A DNA stretch of 64,000 nt from Gaetbulibacter_B jejuensis. Its GTDB lineage: Bacteria > Bacteroidota > Bacteroidia > Flavobacteriales > Flavobacteriaceae. A program made the translations under genes and the position numbers. Under the pieces are notes generated by a model. That model worked only from the letters and a program-made list of their open reading frames with translations, did no database searches and was not told the origin of the DNA. Position 1 is the stretch's first letter. Every line of letters starts with the position of its first letter. The stretch is from assembly GCF_039524015.1 (NCBI RefSeq), contig NZ_BAAAGF010000003.1:1-64000 (forward strand), in the 5' to 3' direction. This document shows, in pieces, positions 26,401-34,517 of the stretch.

Positions 26401-27885
26401 AGTTTTGATTTTGATTCTGAAGTGGAGCTCAAAGAGCAAAAATTTATATTCAATGATGTGGTTTTAACAGATTCTGAATATTTCTCTAAAGCAACACTTA
26501 ATGGATTTATTGGTCATAATAGTTTTTCTGATTGGACTCTAGGGTTAGATTTAGAAACCAATCGTTTCTTAGTTTTAAATACTGATGATGACGAAGAAGC
26601 ACTTTACTATGGAACAGCATTTGCAAGAGGTGTTGCAAGCATTTCTGGGCCAACAGACCAGTTGGTTATTGACTTTGATGGAAGTACCGAAAAAGGAACC
26701 GTCTTTAAAGTACCACTTAACGACTTGGAAACTTATGGAGACAACTCATACATTCACTTTTTAAGTCCTGAAGAAAAGGAAGCACGCAGAAAAGGAGAGG
26801 AGTATGTTGAAACCGAAATAAAAGGACTGGAACTTAATTTTGACCTTTTTGTAACTCCTGATGCTGATATTGAAATTGTTATAGACCGTAATTCTGGTAG
26901 TACAATTCAGGGTTCAGGAAACGGAAACTTACTTTTTGAAATAAACACCAATGGTAAATTTAATATGTGGGGAGACTTTGTGGTAAACAAAGGTGTTTAC
27001 AATTTTGCTTATGGTGGTTTAATACAAAAAGAACTTGTTGTTGAACCAAACGGAAGTATTCGTTGGGAAGGCGACCCAATGAAAGCACAAATAGACCTAA
27101 AAGCAATTTATAGTACATCTGCTAATCCTTCAGTATTATTAGACAACCCAATTAACAGAAGTATTGATGTAAATGTCGAAATAAGCCTAACAGGACAATT
27201 GGAACAACCTGAACCTAATTTTGCATTTAGTTTCCCTAATGTAGACTCTACAATTAAATCAGAGTTAGAATATCGATTAGAAACAAGAGAAAGTAGAGAA
27301 TTTCAAGCATTAAACTTATTGTCTTTTGGTGCATTTGCTAGTGAAATCAGTTTAGGTCAACAAGCCTATGGTACCATTGCAGATAGAGTAAACAGTTTAT
27401 TTAATAGCTTGTTTGAAGACGAAGATGGCAAACTACAAATAGGTGTCAATCTTCAACCTGGAGAGCAAACTCCAGATTATCAAACTGATGATAGATTAGG
27501 CTTTACATTAAGTACTAAAATTAATGATAAAGTATTCTTTAATGGTAAGGTTGGTGTGCCAATAGGTGGTGTTAACCAAACAGTAATTGCTGGTGATGCT
27601 GAGATAGAAGTACTATTAAATGATGATGGTACGCTTTCGGCAACGTTTTTTAATAGAGAAAACAGCATTAGAAACTTTGGAGAAGAAATTGGATACACAC
27701 AAGGAGCAGGTTTATCTTACAATGTCGAATTTGATACATTTAAAGAGTTAATCAACATTATTTTTTCTGGAAAGAATAAAAAGAAAAAGAATGCAAAAAA
27801 GACATCTGATAATGGCCCAAAAAAGAAAGACGACAACTTCCCAGATTACATCAATTTGAAGTCAGATTCGCAAAATAACGACTGA
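23467..27885 (+). CDS. tamB: TamB-like translocation/assembly module protein
   Basis: A protein of at least 1472 residues. It has an N-terminal membrane anchor (LLLLFIILVLVLSIPAVQ) and a long series of AsmA-like beta repeats, with the C-terminal TamB (DUF490) domain at about 1000-1440 (FNMWGDFVVNKGVYNFAYGG, GSIRWEGDPMKAQIDLKA, ISLTGQL..P...FSFP, LSFGAFA, LQIGVNLQPG..., GNKVFFNGKVG-like). TamB-type proteins bridge the periplasm and help outer-membrane protein assembly or phospholipid transport. The first usable start is the TTG at 23467, but that leaves no positive charges before the anchor; the open frame continues upstream through codons for KRIKKFLK without any ATG or GTG, so the real start is uncertain. 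Confidence 0.9.
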   Translation: MAILLLLFIILVLVLSIPAVQTRLGKHATKLVNEEFGTNINIDKVGLQFNGDVELKHIYVEDYKKDTLINIAELNTSIINFRNLYNGKLAFGDIDIIDLTFNIKTYKGEDQTNLDVFVARFDEENPSNEKSGFLLSSSDVSIYNSTFRMLDENKENQKILEFDNLNINATDFLIDASDVSARINTLSFRDSRGLSIQNMVTNFEYTLDHMSFNDLSIKTENSNLKGNVRFDYKREDLQEFTDKVNVTANFEDSELFLNDLNTFYNEFGVSQKANFTVDLSGTLNDLYAEELKLNTSSRTRIYGNINFKNLFNSEDDNFSMDGKFDNLSSNYYDLRALLPNILGESIPSIFSKLGDFNINGTSHITSTTIDADLDIYTDLGEISSNLEMTRVNDIDNASYKGNVVFNDFDLGKLLDNPEIKTTSFNLDVDGKGFTLKNLYTNIEGQIYELDFNDYNYQHITVSGELGNNIYNGLLKSTDKNFKFTFDGLADLSNEIKALDFKANVEYANLNALNFIKSDSISVFKGNVEMSMKGSGIDDAYGSLNFKNTTYINQNDEYYFEDFDISSTFQNKKRTIAINSPDIIEGTISGDFKFKDIGKLVENSVGSIYTNYVPNKIEGNQYMDFNFKIYNKVVEAFYHDLELGKNTFVKGRVESDEKGFKLTFKSPQIRLFDYFANDISLSIDNSNPLFNTYVEIDSLNTKYYNVSKFSLINVTQRDTLFVKSEFKGGKDNTDEFDLNMYYTVDENNKSVIGFRKSDVVFKGNTWNINDEKDNLHKIVFDRDFKEFDIEKLVMNNYNEQIELSGVVRDSTYKNINLGFTDVDLLKITPRIDSLNLEGLVNGKVNILQEDGVYLPTSNLDITNLKANDYDLGSLSANITGNQSLTNYKVDVKLINDNVKSFVANGNIDVGDSSYIDLNLSFDEFLLNPLDPLGEGVITNIRGLATGRATVTGNLKNPDINGRLLLDNAGLSIPYLNVDYSFDFDSEVELKEQKFIFNDVVLTDSEYFSKATLNGFIGHNSFSDWTLGLDLETNRFLVLNTDDDEEALYYGTAFARGVASISGPTDQLVIDFDGSTEKGTVFKVPLNDLETYGDNSYIHFLSPEEKEARRKGEEYVETEIKGLELNFDLFVTPDADIEIVIDRNSGSTIQGSGNGNLLFEINTNGKFNMWGDFVVNKGVYNFAYGGLIQKELVVEPNGSIRWEGDPMKAQIDLKAIYSTSANPSVLLDNPINRSIDVNVEISLTGQLEQPEPNFAFSFPNVDSTIKSELEYRLETRESREFQALNLLSFGAFASEISLGQQAYGTIADRVNSLFNSLFEDEDGKLQIGVNLQPGEQTPDYQTDDRLGFTLSTKINDKVFFNGKVGVPIGGVNQTVIAGDAEIEVLLNDDGTLSATFFNRENSIRNFGEEIGYTQGAGLSYNVEFDTFKELINIIFSGKNKKKKNAKKTSDNGPKKKDDNFPDYINLKSDSQNND

Positions 27886-27960
27886 TTTTTCAACTCACTT
27901 TTTCACATTTTTAATTTTTTTGTTAACGAAATCGTTTGAATTTTAACATACCGATAAAAA

Positions 27961-27995
27961 TTTGCAGAAACCTTATTTTTATTGCTATATCTTTG
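27961..27995 (+). promoter_or_regulatory. Candidate promoter of the pfkA-gap operon
   Basis: TTTG (27961-27964) and the perfect -7 element TATCTTTG (27988-27995) with 23 bases between. It lies downstream of the most upstream ATG (27936) and therefore argues for the shorter pfkA start. Confidence 0.45.
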
Positions 27996-28025
27996 TTAAG
28001 TTTACTTTTTATAATGTCGAATTTA

Positions 28026-29012
28026 ATGAATAAAAACATAAAAAAAATTGCTGTTTTAACATCAGGTGGAGATTCTCCAGGAATGAATGCAGCAATTAGA
28101 TCTGTAGTTAGAACTTGTGCATATCATAATATAAATTGTGTAGGAATTTATAGAGGATATCAAGGTATGATTGAAGGCGATTTTAAAGAAATGGATGCTC
28201 GTAGTGTAAAAGGCATTATTAACAAAGGAGGTACCATATTAAAATCTGCAAGATCAAACGAATTTCGAACTGTAGAAGGTCGTAAAAAAGCCTACGAAAA
28301 ACTTAAAGAAGCTAATGTTGATGCGCTAGTTGCTGTTGGAGGTGACGGAACGTTTACAGGAGCAATGATTTTTAGTAGTGAATATGATTTTCCAGTAATG
28401 GGAATTCCAGGAACTATTGATAACGATATCTTTGGTACTTCACACACTTTAGGCTATGACACTGCTTTAAACACTGTAGTAGATGTCATTGATAAAATTA
28501 GAGATACTGCAAGTTCACACAACCGTTTATTCTTTATTGAAGTAATGGGACGCGATGTTGGACATATAGCACTAAACGCTGGAGTTGGTGCAGGAGCAGA
28601 AGAAATTTTAATACCTGAAGAAGATTTAGGATTAGAACGTTTACTAGAGTCTTTACGTCGTAGTAAGCGCTCAGGAAAATCTTCGAGTATCGTTGTCGTT
28701 GCCGAAGGTGATAAAATAGGTAAAAACGTATTTGAGCTTAAAGACTACGTTGATGAAAACTTAGCCGAATATGAAGTACGTGTATCTGTTTTAGGTCATA
28801 TGCAAAGAGGTGGTTCACCTTCTTGCTTTGATAGAGTATTAGCAAGTAGAATGGGAGTAAAAGCTGTAGAAAGCCTTTTAGAAGGAAAATCAAACTACAT
28901 GGTTGGTTTACTCAATGATAAAATGGCACTTACACCATTAGACCAAGCTATAAAAGGACAATCAAAAATTAATTTAGAATTACTACGTGTGTCAGATATC
29001 ATGACCACTTAA
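28026..29012 (+). CDS. pfkA: ATP-dependent 6-phosphofructokinase
   Basis: A 328-residue glycolytic enzyme that phosphorylates fructose 6-phosphate. TSGGDSPGMNAAIR holds the ATP loop; GGDGT (Gly108 after GGD) indicates ATP rather than pyrophosphate; GIPGTIDNDIFGT contains the catalytic Asp132. The ATG at 28026 is chosen because it gives the standard family length and spacing to GGDSPG; the in-frame ATG at 27936 would add a spurious hydrophobic N-terminus and lies upstream of the promoter motif, and 28014 is a second option only four codons longer. gap follows 16 bases downstream. Confidence 0.95.
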   Translation: MNKNIKKIAVLTSGGDSPGMNAAIRSVVRTCAYHNINCVGIYRGYQGMIEGDFKEMDARSVKGIINKGGTILKSARSNEFRTVEGRKKAYEKLKEANVDALVAVGGDGTFTGAMIFSSEYDFPVMGIPGTIDNDIFGTSHTLGYDTALNTVVDVIDKIRDTASSHNRLFFIEVMGRDVGHIALNAGVGAGAEEILIPEEDLGLERLLESLRRSKRSGKSSSIVVVAEGDKIGKNVFELKDYVDENLAEYEVRVSVLGHMQRGGSPSCFDRVLASRMGVKAVESLLEGKSNYMVGLLNDKMALTPLDQAIKGQSKINLELLRVSDIMTT

Positions 29013-29028
29013 ACCTTAAAATAAGAAT

Positions 29029-30030
29029 ATGTCAAATTTAAAATTAGGAATCAACGGATTCGGAAGAATAGGAAGAATAGTTTTTAGAGCAACTATTAAC
29101 AGACCAGATGTAGATGTTGTAGCAATCAACGATTTACTAGACGTAGAACACTTAGCATACTTATTAGAGTATGACTCTGTTCATGGTAGATTTGATGGTA
29201 CAATTGAAGTTAAAGATGGAAACTTAGTTGTAGATGGAAAAACAGTAAGAATTACTGCTGAAAGAGACCCTAAAAACTTAAAATGGGACGAAGCAGGAGT
29301 AGATATCGTTGCTGAGTGTACAGGTATTTTCACAACTTTAGAAACAGCTAACTATCACATTGAAGCTGGAGCTAAAAAAGTAGTAATTTCTGCACCAAGT
29401 AAGGACGCTCCAATGTTTGTAATGGGAGTTAATGATAACGAATTAACTGCTGACCACAAGATTGTTTCAAATGCATCTTGTACTACAAACTGTTTAGCAC
29501 CTTTAGCTAAAGTATTAGACGATAACTTTGGTATTGAAGAAGCTTTAATGACAACTGTTCATGCAACAACAGCAACTCAATTAACTGTTGATGGACCTTC
29601 ACGTAAAGATTATAGAGGAGGAAGAAGTGCTTTATTAAACATTATTCCTGCATCTACTGGAGCAGCTAAAGCTGTTGGTAAAGTAATTCCTAAACTAAAC
29701 GGAAAGCTTACAGGTATGGCATTTAGAGTACCTACTGCAGATGTTTCAGTAGTAGACTTAACTGTTCGTACTCAAAAAGAAACATCTTTAGAAGAAATTA
29801 AAGCTGTTTTCAAAAAAGCGTCTGAAGGAGAAATGAAAGGTGTGTTGGGTTACACTGATGAATTAGTAGTATCTCAAGACTTTGTAAGTGATGCTCGTAC
29901 AAGTATATTTGATGCTGATGCAGCTATTGAATTAAATTCAAAATTCTTTAAAGTTGTATCATGGTATGATAACGAATTTGGGTATTCCAACAAACTTGTT
30001 GACTTAGCTCAAAAAGTACACTCGTTATAA
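29029..30030 (+). CDS. gap: Type I glyceraldehyde-3-phosphate dehydrogenase
   Basis: A 333-residue NAD-dependent enzyme of glycolysis. NGFGRIGR is the dinucleotide fold, Asp35 in NDLLD suggests NAD preference, the catalytic Cys151 is in SNASCTTNCLAP and the partner His178 in TTVHATT. C-terminal SWYDNEFGYSNKLVDL is complete. Its codon choice is strongly biased (frequent TTA, GAA, GGA, AAC), consistent with high expression. It is cotranscribed with pfkA and closed by a strong terminator. Confidence 0.97.
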   Translation: MSNLKLGINGFGRIGRIVFRATINRPDVDVVAINDLLDVEHLAYLLEYDSVHGRFDGTIEVKDGNLVVDGKTVRITAERDPKNLKWDEAGVDIVAECTGIFTTLETANYHIEAGAKKVVISAPSKDAPMFVMGVNDNELTADHKIVSNASCTTNCLAPLAKVLDDNFGIEEALMTTVHATTATQLTVDGPSRKDYRGGRSALLNIIPASTGAAKAVGKVIPKLNGKLTGMAFRVPTADVSVVDLTVRTQKETSLEEIKAVFKKASEGEMKGVLGYTDELVVSQDFVSDARTSIFDADAAIELNSKFFKVVSWYDNEFGYSNKLVDLAQKVHSL

Positions 30031-30039
30031 TAATAATTT

Positions 30040-30078
30040 AATTCCGTAGAGTTTATAGTGCTTTACGGAATTTTTTTT
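30040..30078 (+). terminator. Terminator after gap
   Basis: Stem ATTCCGTA / TACGGAAT (30041-30048, 30064-30071) around a 15-base loop, followed by eight T. It separates the highly expressed pfkA-gap pair from the downstream kinase gene. Confidence 0.8.
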
Positions 30079-30089
30079 ACATAAAATTT

Positions 30090-30950
30090 ATGATATTAAT
30101 TGTTGATAGTGGTTCTACCAAATGTGATTGGATAGCAGTAGATAACAATGGTAACCAATTACTAGAAAAGATAAGAACCAAAGGGCTCAACCCAGCAATA
30201 TTAAAAGAAAAAAAGCTTTTTAAGATTATTAAAGCTAGTGAAGAATTAATGACTGTTAAAGATCAAGTAACAGACATTTATTTTTATGGAGCTGGTTGTG
30301 GTACAGAAAACCCTAGATTACTACTTACCCAAGTATTACGCTCTTTGTTTTTAAAAGCAAATGTAGAGGTAAAAGAAGACACCATGGCTGCTGTAAGAGC
30401 TACTATTAATACTCCAGATGAAGCTGCCGTTGTTTGCATTATGGGTACTGGTTCTAATTGTAGTTATTACGATGGTAAAGAATTACATCAACGTGTTAAA
30501 TCATTAGGTTACACCTTAATGGATGATGCTTCTGGTAATTATTATGGTAAAGAATTAATACGAGATTATTATTATAATCATATGCCAGAGCAAATAAAAG
30601 TGGCTTTTGGAGATAAGTATAATTTAGAAGCCGATTATATCAAATACAATTTATATAAGCAACCAAACCCTAATGCATACTTAGCTAATTTTGCTGAGTT
30701 TATGATTCTTAATAAAGATTCTGAATACATAAAAGAACTAATAAAAAAAGGTGTTAGGAGATTTGCAAAAAACATGATTCTTCAGTTTAAAGAAGAGTTG
30801 AAAACTGCACCTGTACATTTTGCAGGTTCAATAGCATTTTTCTGTCAAGATGAAATTAAAGAAGTTGCTGAAGAGTTAAACTTTAAAGTAGGAAACTTTG
30901 AAAGAAGACCTATTGAAGGTTTAGTAAACTTCCACACAAACGCTTCATAA
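30090..30950 (+). CDS. BadF/BadG-type ATPase, probable N-acetylglucosamine kinase
   Basis: A 286-residue ASKHA-fold sugar kinase. The N-terminal phosphate-1 motif is LIVDSGSTKCDWIAVD; phosphate-2 is VVCIMGTGSNCSYYD; the adenosine motif lies in VHFAGSIAFF. This family in Bacteroidota includes eukaryotic-type N-acetylglucosamine kinases that phosphorylate amino sugars released from cell wall or chitin. The exact sugar is not fixed. It begins 60 bases after gap, past a terminator, and is followed 12 bases later by mgsA. Confidence 0.82.
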   Translation: MILIVDSGSTKCDWIAVDNNGNQLLEKIRTKGLNPAILKEKKLFKIIKASEELMTVKDQVTDIYFYGAGCGTENPRLLLTQVLRSLFLKANVEVKEDTMAAVRATINTPDEAAVVCIMGTGSNCSYYDGKELHQRVKSLGYTLMDDASGNYYGKELIRDYYYNHMPEQIKVAFGDKYNLEADYIKYNLYKQPNPNAYLANFAEFMILNKDSEYIKELIKKGVRRFAKNMILQFKEELKTAPVHFAGSIAFFCQDEIKEVAEELNFKVGNFERRPIEGLVNFHTNAS

Positions 30951-30962
30951 TTTAGTAATACA

Positions 30963-31325
30963 ATGGAAATAGCAATAATTGCTCATGATGGTAAGAAAGC
31001 TGAAATGGTTCAGTTTTTAAATCAGCATAAAGACATATTATTAAGCAAGAAAATAAATTTAATCTCTACAGGAACCACAGGAAAAAAAGTGAAAAAAGCA
31101 GGTTTTGAAGTTACAAGACTGCTATCTGGTCCTTTAGGTGGAGATGCTCAAATTGCTGCTAGAGTAGCAGAAGGACAATGTAATATGGTATTGTTTTTTA
31201 GAGATCCTCTTGAAAAACATCCTCACGAACCTGATGTGCTTATGTTAATGCGTTTATGCGATGTGCATGATGTACCATTAGCTACCAATCCAGCAACAGC
31301 AGAACTTTTAATGAAAGCACTTTAA
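30963..31325 (+). CDS. mgsA: Methylglyoxal synthase
   Basis: A 120-residue enzyme that converts dihydroxyacetone phosphate into methylglyoxal and phosphate, bypassing lower glycolysis. The catalytic Asp61 is in SGPLGGDAQIA; His88 and Asp91 are in HPHEPDV, which matches the E. coli catalytic and phosphate-binding residues. It lacks the N- and C-terminal extensions of the 152-residue E. coli enzyme. Its placement after pfkA, gap and a sugar kinase fits overflow control of triose phosphates. Its stop codon lies inside the terminator stem. Confidence 0.95.
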   Translation: MEIAIIAHDGKKAEMVQFLNQHKDILLSKKINLISTGTTGKKVKKAGFEVTRLLSGPLGGDAQIAARVAEGQCNMVLFFRDPLEKHPHEPDVLMLMRLCDVHDVPLATNPATAELLMKAL

Positions 31326-31344
31326 ATTAATAAAGTGCTTTTTT
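31314..31344 (+). terminator. Terminator overlapping the mgsA stop codon
   Basis: 11-bp stem AAAGCACTTTA / TAAAGTGCTTT (31314-31324, 31331-31341) with a 6-base loop and six T (31339-31344). The TAA stop (31323-31325) is in the stem and loop. Confidence 0.85.
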
Positions 31345-31355
31345 ATGTGTAGAAA

Positions 31356-32396
31356 TTAAGGATTATAGACTTGATTTTCCTGTTCGGCAACTCTAATAAA
31401 TGTAGTACGTTTAGTAAGTTCCTTTAAGCGTTCAGCACCAACATAAGTACAAGTGCTTCGTAAACCTCCTAAAATATCTTGTAGCGTGTTTTCCACATTC
31501 CCTCTATAAGGGACTTCAACAGTTTTGCCTTCACTAGCTCTGTATTCGGCAACACCACCAACATGTTTTTCCATAGCAGTAGAAGAACTCATTCCGTAAA
31601 ACTGTTTATAAGGTTTACCATTGCGTTCTATAAGTTCGCCACCACTTTCATTGTGTCCTGCAAGCATGCCTCCAAGCATCACAAAATCTGCAGCAGCACC
31701 AAACGCTTTAGCTATATCACCAGGAATGGTACAACCACCATCACTAATAATTTGTCCACCTAAACCATGAGCAGCATCAGCACATTCAATAATTGCAGAT
31801 AACTGTGGATAACCAACACCTGTTTTTACTCTTGTGGTACAAACGCTTCCTGGTCCAATACCAACTTTTACAACATCAGCTCCAGAGAGCAACAGTTCTT
31901 CAACCATTTCACCAGTAACCACATTGCCAGCAATAATCACTTTATCAGGATATTGGTCTCTGGTACGTTTTACAAACTCAACAAAATGTTCAGAATAACC
32001 ATTAGCTACATCAATACAAATGAATTTATACTGCGGATTAAAATTTAAAATTGAAGCTAGTTTTTCAGAATCTTGTTGTCCTGTTCCTGTGCTGATTGCT
32101 AAGTAGTCTTCAATACCTTCTGGTGCGTTGGATGAAAACACGTTCCAATCGGTAATAGAGTAGTGCTTGTGTATTGCAGTAAACAGTTTATATTTTGACA
32201 AGGCCAAAGCCATATCAAAGGTACCAACGGTATCCATATTGGCAGCCATAATAGGTATACCTTTCCAGTTGACTTTACTGTTTAAAAAGGTAAATTCTCT
32301 TTCTAAATTAACCTGTGAACGACTCTTTAGTGTAGAACGTTTTGGTCGAATCATAACATCTTTAAAACCTAGTTTTATTTCATATTCAATGCGCAT
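31356..32396 (-). CDS. guaC: GMP reductase
   Basis: A 346-residue IMPDH-family barrel that reduces GMP to IMP and ammonia with NADPH. The catalytic Cys186 lies in GIGPGSVCTTR; AANMDTVGTF and IADGGC-like ISDGGCTIPGDI are present; there is no CBS domain pair, which separates it from IMP dehydrogenase. It is convergent with mgsA and monocistronic. Confidence 0.95.
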   Translation of the reverse strand: MRIEYEIKLGFKDVMIRPKRSTLKSRSQVNLEREFTFLNSKVNWKGIPIMAANMDTVGTFDMALALSKYKLFTAIHKHYSITDWNVFSSNAPEGIEDYLAISTGTGQQDSEKLASILNFNPQYKFICIDVANGYSEHFVEFVKRTRDQYPDKVIIAGNVVTGEMVEELLLSGADVVKVGIGPGSVCTTRVKTGVGYPQLSAIIECADAAHGLGGQIISDGGCTIPGDIAKAFGAAADFVMLGGMLAGHNESGGELIERNGKPYKQFYGMSSSTAMEKHVGGVAEYRASEGKTVEVPYRGNVENTLQDILGGLRSTCTYVGAERLKELTKRTTFIRVAEQENQVYNP

Positions 32397-32419
32397 AATG
32401 GATATAATTGGGTTACTAT

Positions 32420-32427
32420 CAAAAATA
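32420..32427 (-). promoter_or_regulatory. -7 element upstream of guaC
   Basis: On the minus strand TATTTTTG is an exact TAnnTTTG match, 24 bases before the guaC ATG. A TTG at -33 spacing was not found. Confidence 0.35.
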
Positions 32428-32546
32428 CAAAACTCAAGTGTATGTTTTTGGTTGACTTATTAACAATTTATACAATAAGTTAGACCGATAAAATGTATAT
32501 TAGGCATTGTTAAATATTGTAAACGACAAATAGATTAGCTTTTAAT

Positions 32547-32879
32547 ATGACTAAATATTATAAGGAAAAAGCACTTTTGGCAACCGAAAATAAGATTGAT
32601 AGCATAAAGCGAGATGCTGATTTTTTTAAAAGAAATTTAAACAGATTTATTGTTTTTGGAACTTTAGCCTCTTTTGTAGCTCCAAATTATGGAAAAGACA
32701 AACCGCTTTATGCAGAATTAAATGTGTCGTATTATGATTTAGTAGTCTTTTTTGTAATTGTATTTGCTTCAATTTGTTTTATTAGTTACATCATATGGAA
32801 AGTTCAAGATAGGACAAGAATGCGTAAACTACTAAAGCGTAAAAAAGAATTAGAAGAAGAAATAAAGAGTTATGAGTGA
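32547..32879 (+). CDS. Small membrane protein of unknown function
   Basis: A 110-residue protein with one or two membrane segments (a weak one at about 34-46 and a strong one at about 65-87, VVFFVIVFASICFISYIIW). The N-terminus and C-terminus are highly charged (KRDADFFKRN; RTRMRKLLKRKKELEEEIK), the latter a probable coiled coil. No family recognised. It has its own spacer on both sides. Confidence 0.6.
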   Translation: MTKYYKEKALLATENKIDSIKRDADFFKRNLNRFIVFGTLASFVAPNYGKDKPLYAELNVSYYDLVVFFVIVFASICFISYIIWKVQDRTRMRKLLKRKKELEEEIKSYE

Positions 32880-33093
32880 TTTATTAACAGCTATTGATAT
32901 AAGTTTGATGTCATGAAATTTTAAGGTTGGATTTTAAAAAATAAAAAAACTAACTTCGTTTAACTGTCGATATAAATTATTAAAACAATTCATATCTAGT
33001 TGTTGTAAGTCATTTAGAAGAAAACCGCAAGAATCGGGTTTTATAGCAAAAAAACATTTTAGAATTTTGTCAAAAAATAAAACGACCCATAAA

Positions 33094-34515
33094 ATGAATT
33101 TTGATTTTGACGAAAAACAACGCAAAGAAATACTAAATACTGTTTCACAAAAAATAGAGCATTTTTACACCAATACTAAAGATTACAGTACTACACCAGA
33201 ACTTAACTTACAAGAAATTAGAAATATTATAGAATCTGAAAATTTAGTTTCTGGAACCGAACCAAACAAGGCTATAGAGCACATAATAAACGGACTAGAA
33301 AAATATTCAGTTCACACACCACATCCAAAATATTTTGGTTTATTTAATCCTCGAGCAAATTTTGCAGGAATTATTGCAGATTTTATAACCGCTTCTTATA
33401 ATCCTCAATTAGCAGCTTGGAGTCACGCTCCTTTTGCCGTTGAAGTAGAAGCCCACGTAATTAATCAGTTTATTGAAAAATTTGGCTTAAATTCAAAAAA
33501 ATCAGACGGAGTTTTTACAACTGGCGGAGCTGAAGCAAATTTAACTGCTGTATTATCTGCATTAAATAATAAATATCCTGATTTCGCTAAAAACGGAATG
33601 TTTGGTTTAGATAAAAAACCTGTTATTTTTTGTTCTCAAGAAGCACATCATTCTGTGCAAAAAGCAGCGAAAATTGTAGGCTTAGGATATGAATTTGTAA
33701 AAACAATTCCAACGACTAAAGATTTAAAAATAGACACTGATTTATTAGAAAAAGAAATCAAAAACCTAAATAATTCAACACATAGCCCATTAATGGTTAT
33801 TGGTACAGCAGGAACAACAGGAACAGGAACAATAGACGACTTAGAAGAAATTTCAAAAATATGCAAAACACATAATATTTGGTTTCACATTGATGCCGCT
33901 TATGGTGGAGGAGCTGTTTTAAGTTCAAATCTAAAACATATACTAAAAGGTATTTCTGCTTCGGATTCTATAACTTTTGACGCACATAAATGGATGTCTG
34001 TTCCTATGGGAACAAGCGTATTCTTGACTTCTCATCAAGAAATTCTAAACAAGACATTTAGAATTACTACAGAATATATGCCTAAAGAGGCAAATGAATT
34101 AGAAATTGTTGAACCATTCTCACATTCCATTCAGTGGTCAAGACGATTTATTGGTTTAAAGGTCTATCTTTCTTTATTATTTTATGGTTGGAATGGTTAT
34201 GAAAAAGTAATCAATCATCAAGCTAAAATGGGAGAATATTTAAGAACTAAACTAACAGAAAATAATTGGATTATTAAGAACAGTACCGAATTACCAGTAA
34301 TCTGCTTTACAGACCAAAAATTTGAATCGGATCTAAATTTCACAAAAACCATTTTAGATAATATATTGACTAGAGGAAATTCTTGGATATCGGTTTATCC
34401 AATAAAAAACGTTCCAACATTTAGAGCTTGTATTACAAATTACAATACAACAGAAACAGAAATTGACGAGTTAATTGAAGAATTAAATAAGGAAAGAAAA
34501 GCATATCAGGATTAA
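33094..34515 (+). CDS. Group II PLP-dependent decarboxylase
   Basis: A 473-residue fold-type I pyridoxal-phosphate enzyme of the aromatic-amino-acid/diaminobutyrate/glutamate decarboxylase family. Internal aldimine Lys299 is in SITFDAHKW; Asp267 of HIDAAYGGG contacts the cofactor nitrogen; SQEAHHSVQKA provides the His stacking on PLP; FTTGGAEANL binds phosphate. ATG 33094 is preferred over the TTG at 33067, which only adds a charged nine-residue extension. Substrate cannot be named. A 215-base spacer with an AAAACC/GGTTTT hairpin precedes it, and the HTH-alkyltransferase gene follows after 2 bases. Confidence 0.85.
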   Translation: MNFDFDEKQRKEILNTVSQKIEHFYTNTKDYSTTPELNLQEIRNIIESENLVSGTEPNKAIEHIINGLEKYSVHTPHPKYFGLFNPRANFAGIIADFITASYNPQLAAWSHAPFAVEVEAHVINQFIEKFGLNSKKSDGVFTTGGAEANLTAVLSALNNKYPDFAKNGMFGLDKKPVIFCSQEAHHSVQKAAKIVGLGYEFVKTIPTTKDLKIDTDLLEKEIKNLNNSTHSPLMVIGTAGTTGTGTIDDLEEISKICKTHNIWFHIDAAYGGGAVLSSNLKHILKGISASDSITFDAHKWMSVPMGTSVFLTSHQEILNKTFRITTEYMPKEANELEIVEPFSHSIQWSRRFIGLKVYLSLLFYGWNGYEKVINHQAKMGEYLRTKLTENNWIIKNSTELPVICFTDQKFESDLNFTKTILDNILTRGNSWISVYPIKNVPTFRACITNYNTTETEIDELIEELNKERKAYQD

Positions 34516-34517
34516 TT

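Noticed and set aside
27936..28025. Hydrophobic N-terminal extension of pfkA that looks like a signal peptide
   Set aside because: Phosphofructokinase is cytoplasmic, the extension is upstream of a good promoter, and the start at 28026 gives the usual family length.
33021..33042. Hairpin AAAACC/GGTTTT as terminator of the gene at 32547
   Set aside because: It is weak, has no following T-run on the plus strand and lies about 140 bases downstream of the stop.
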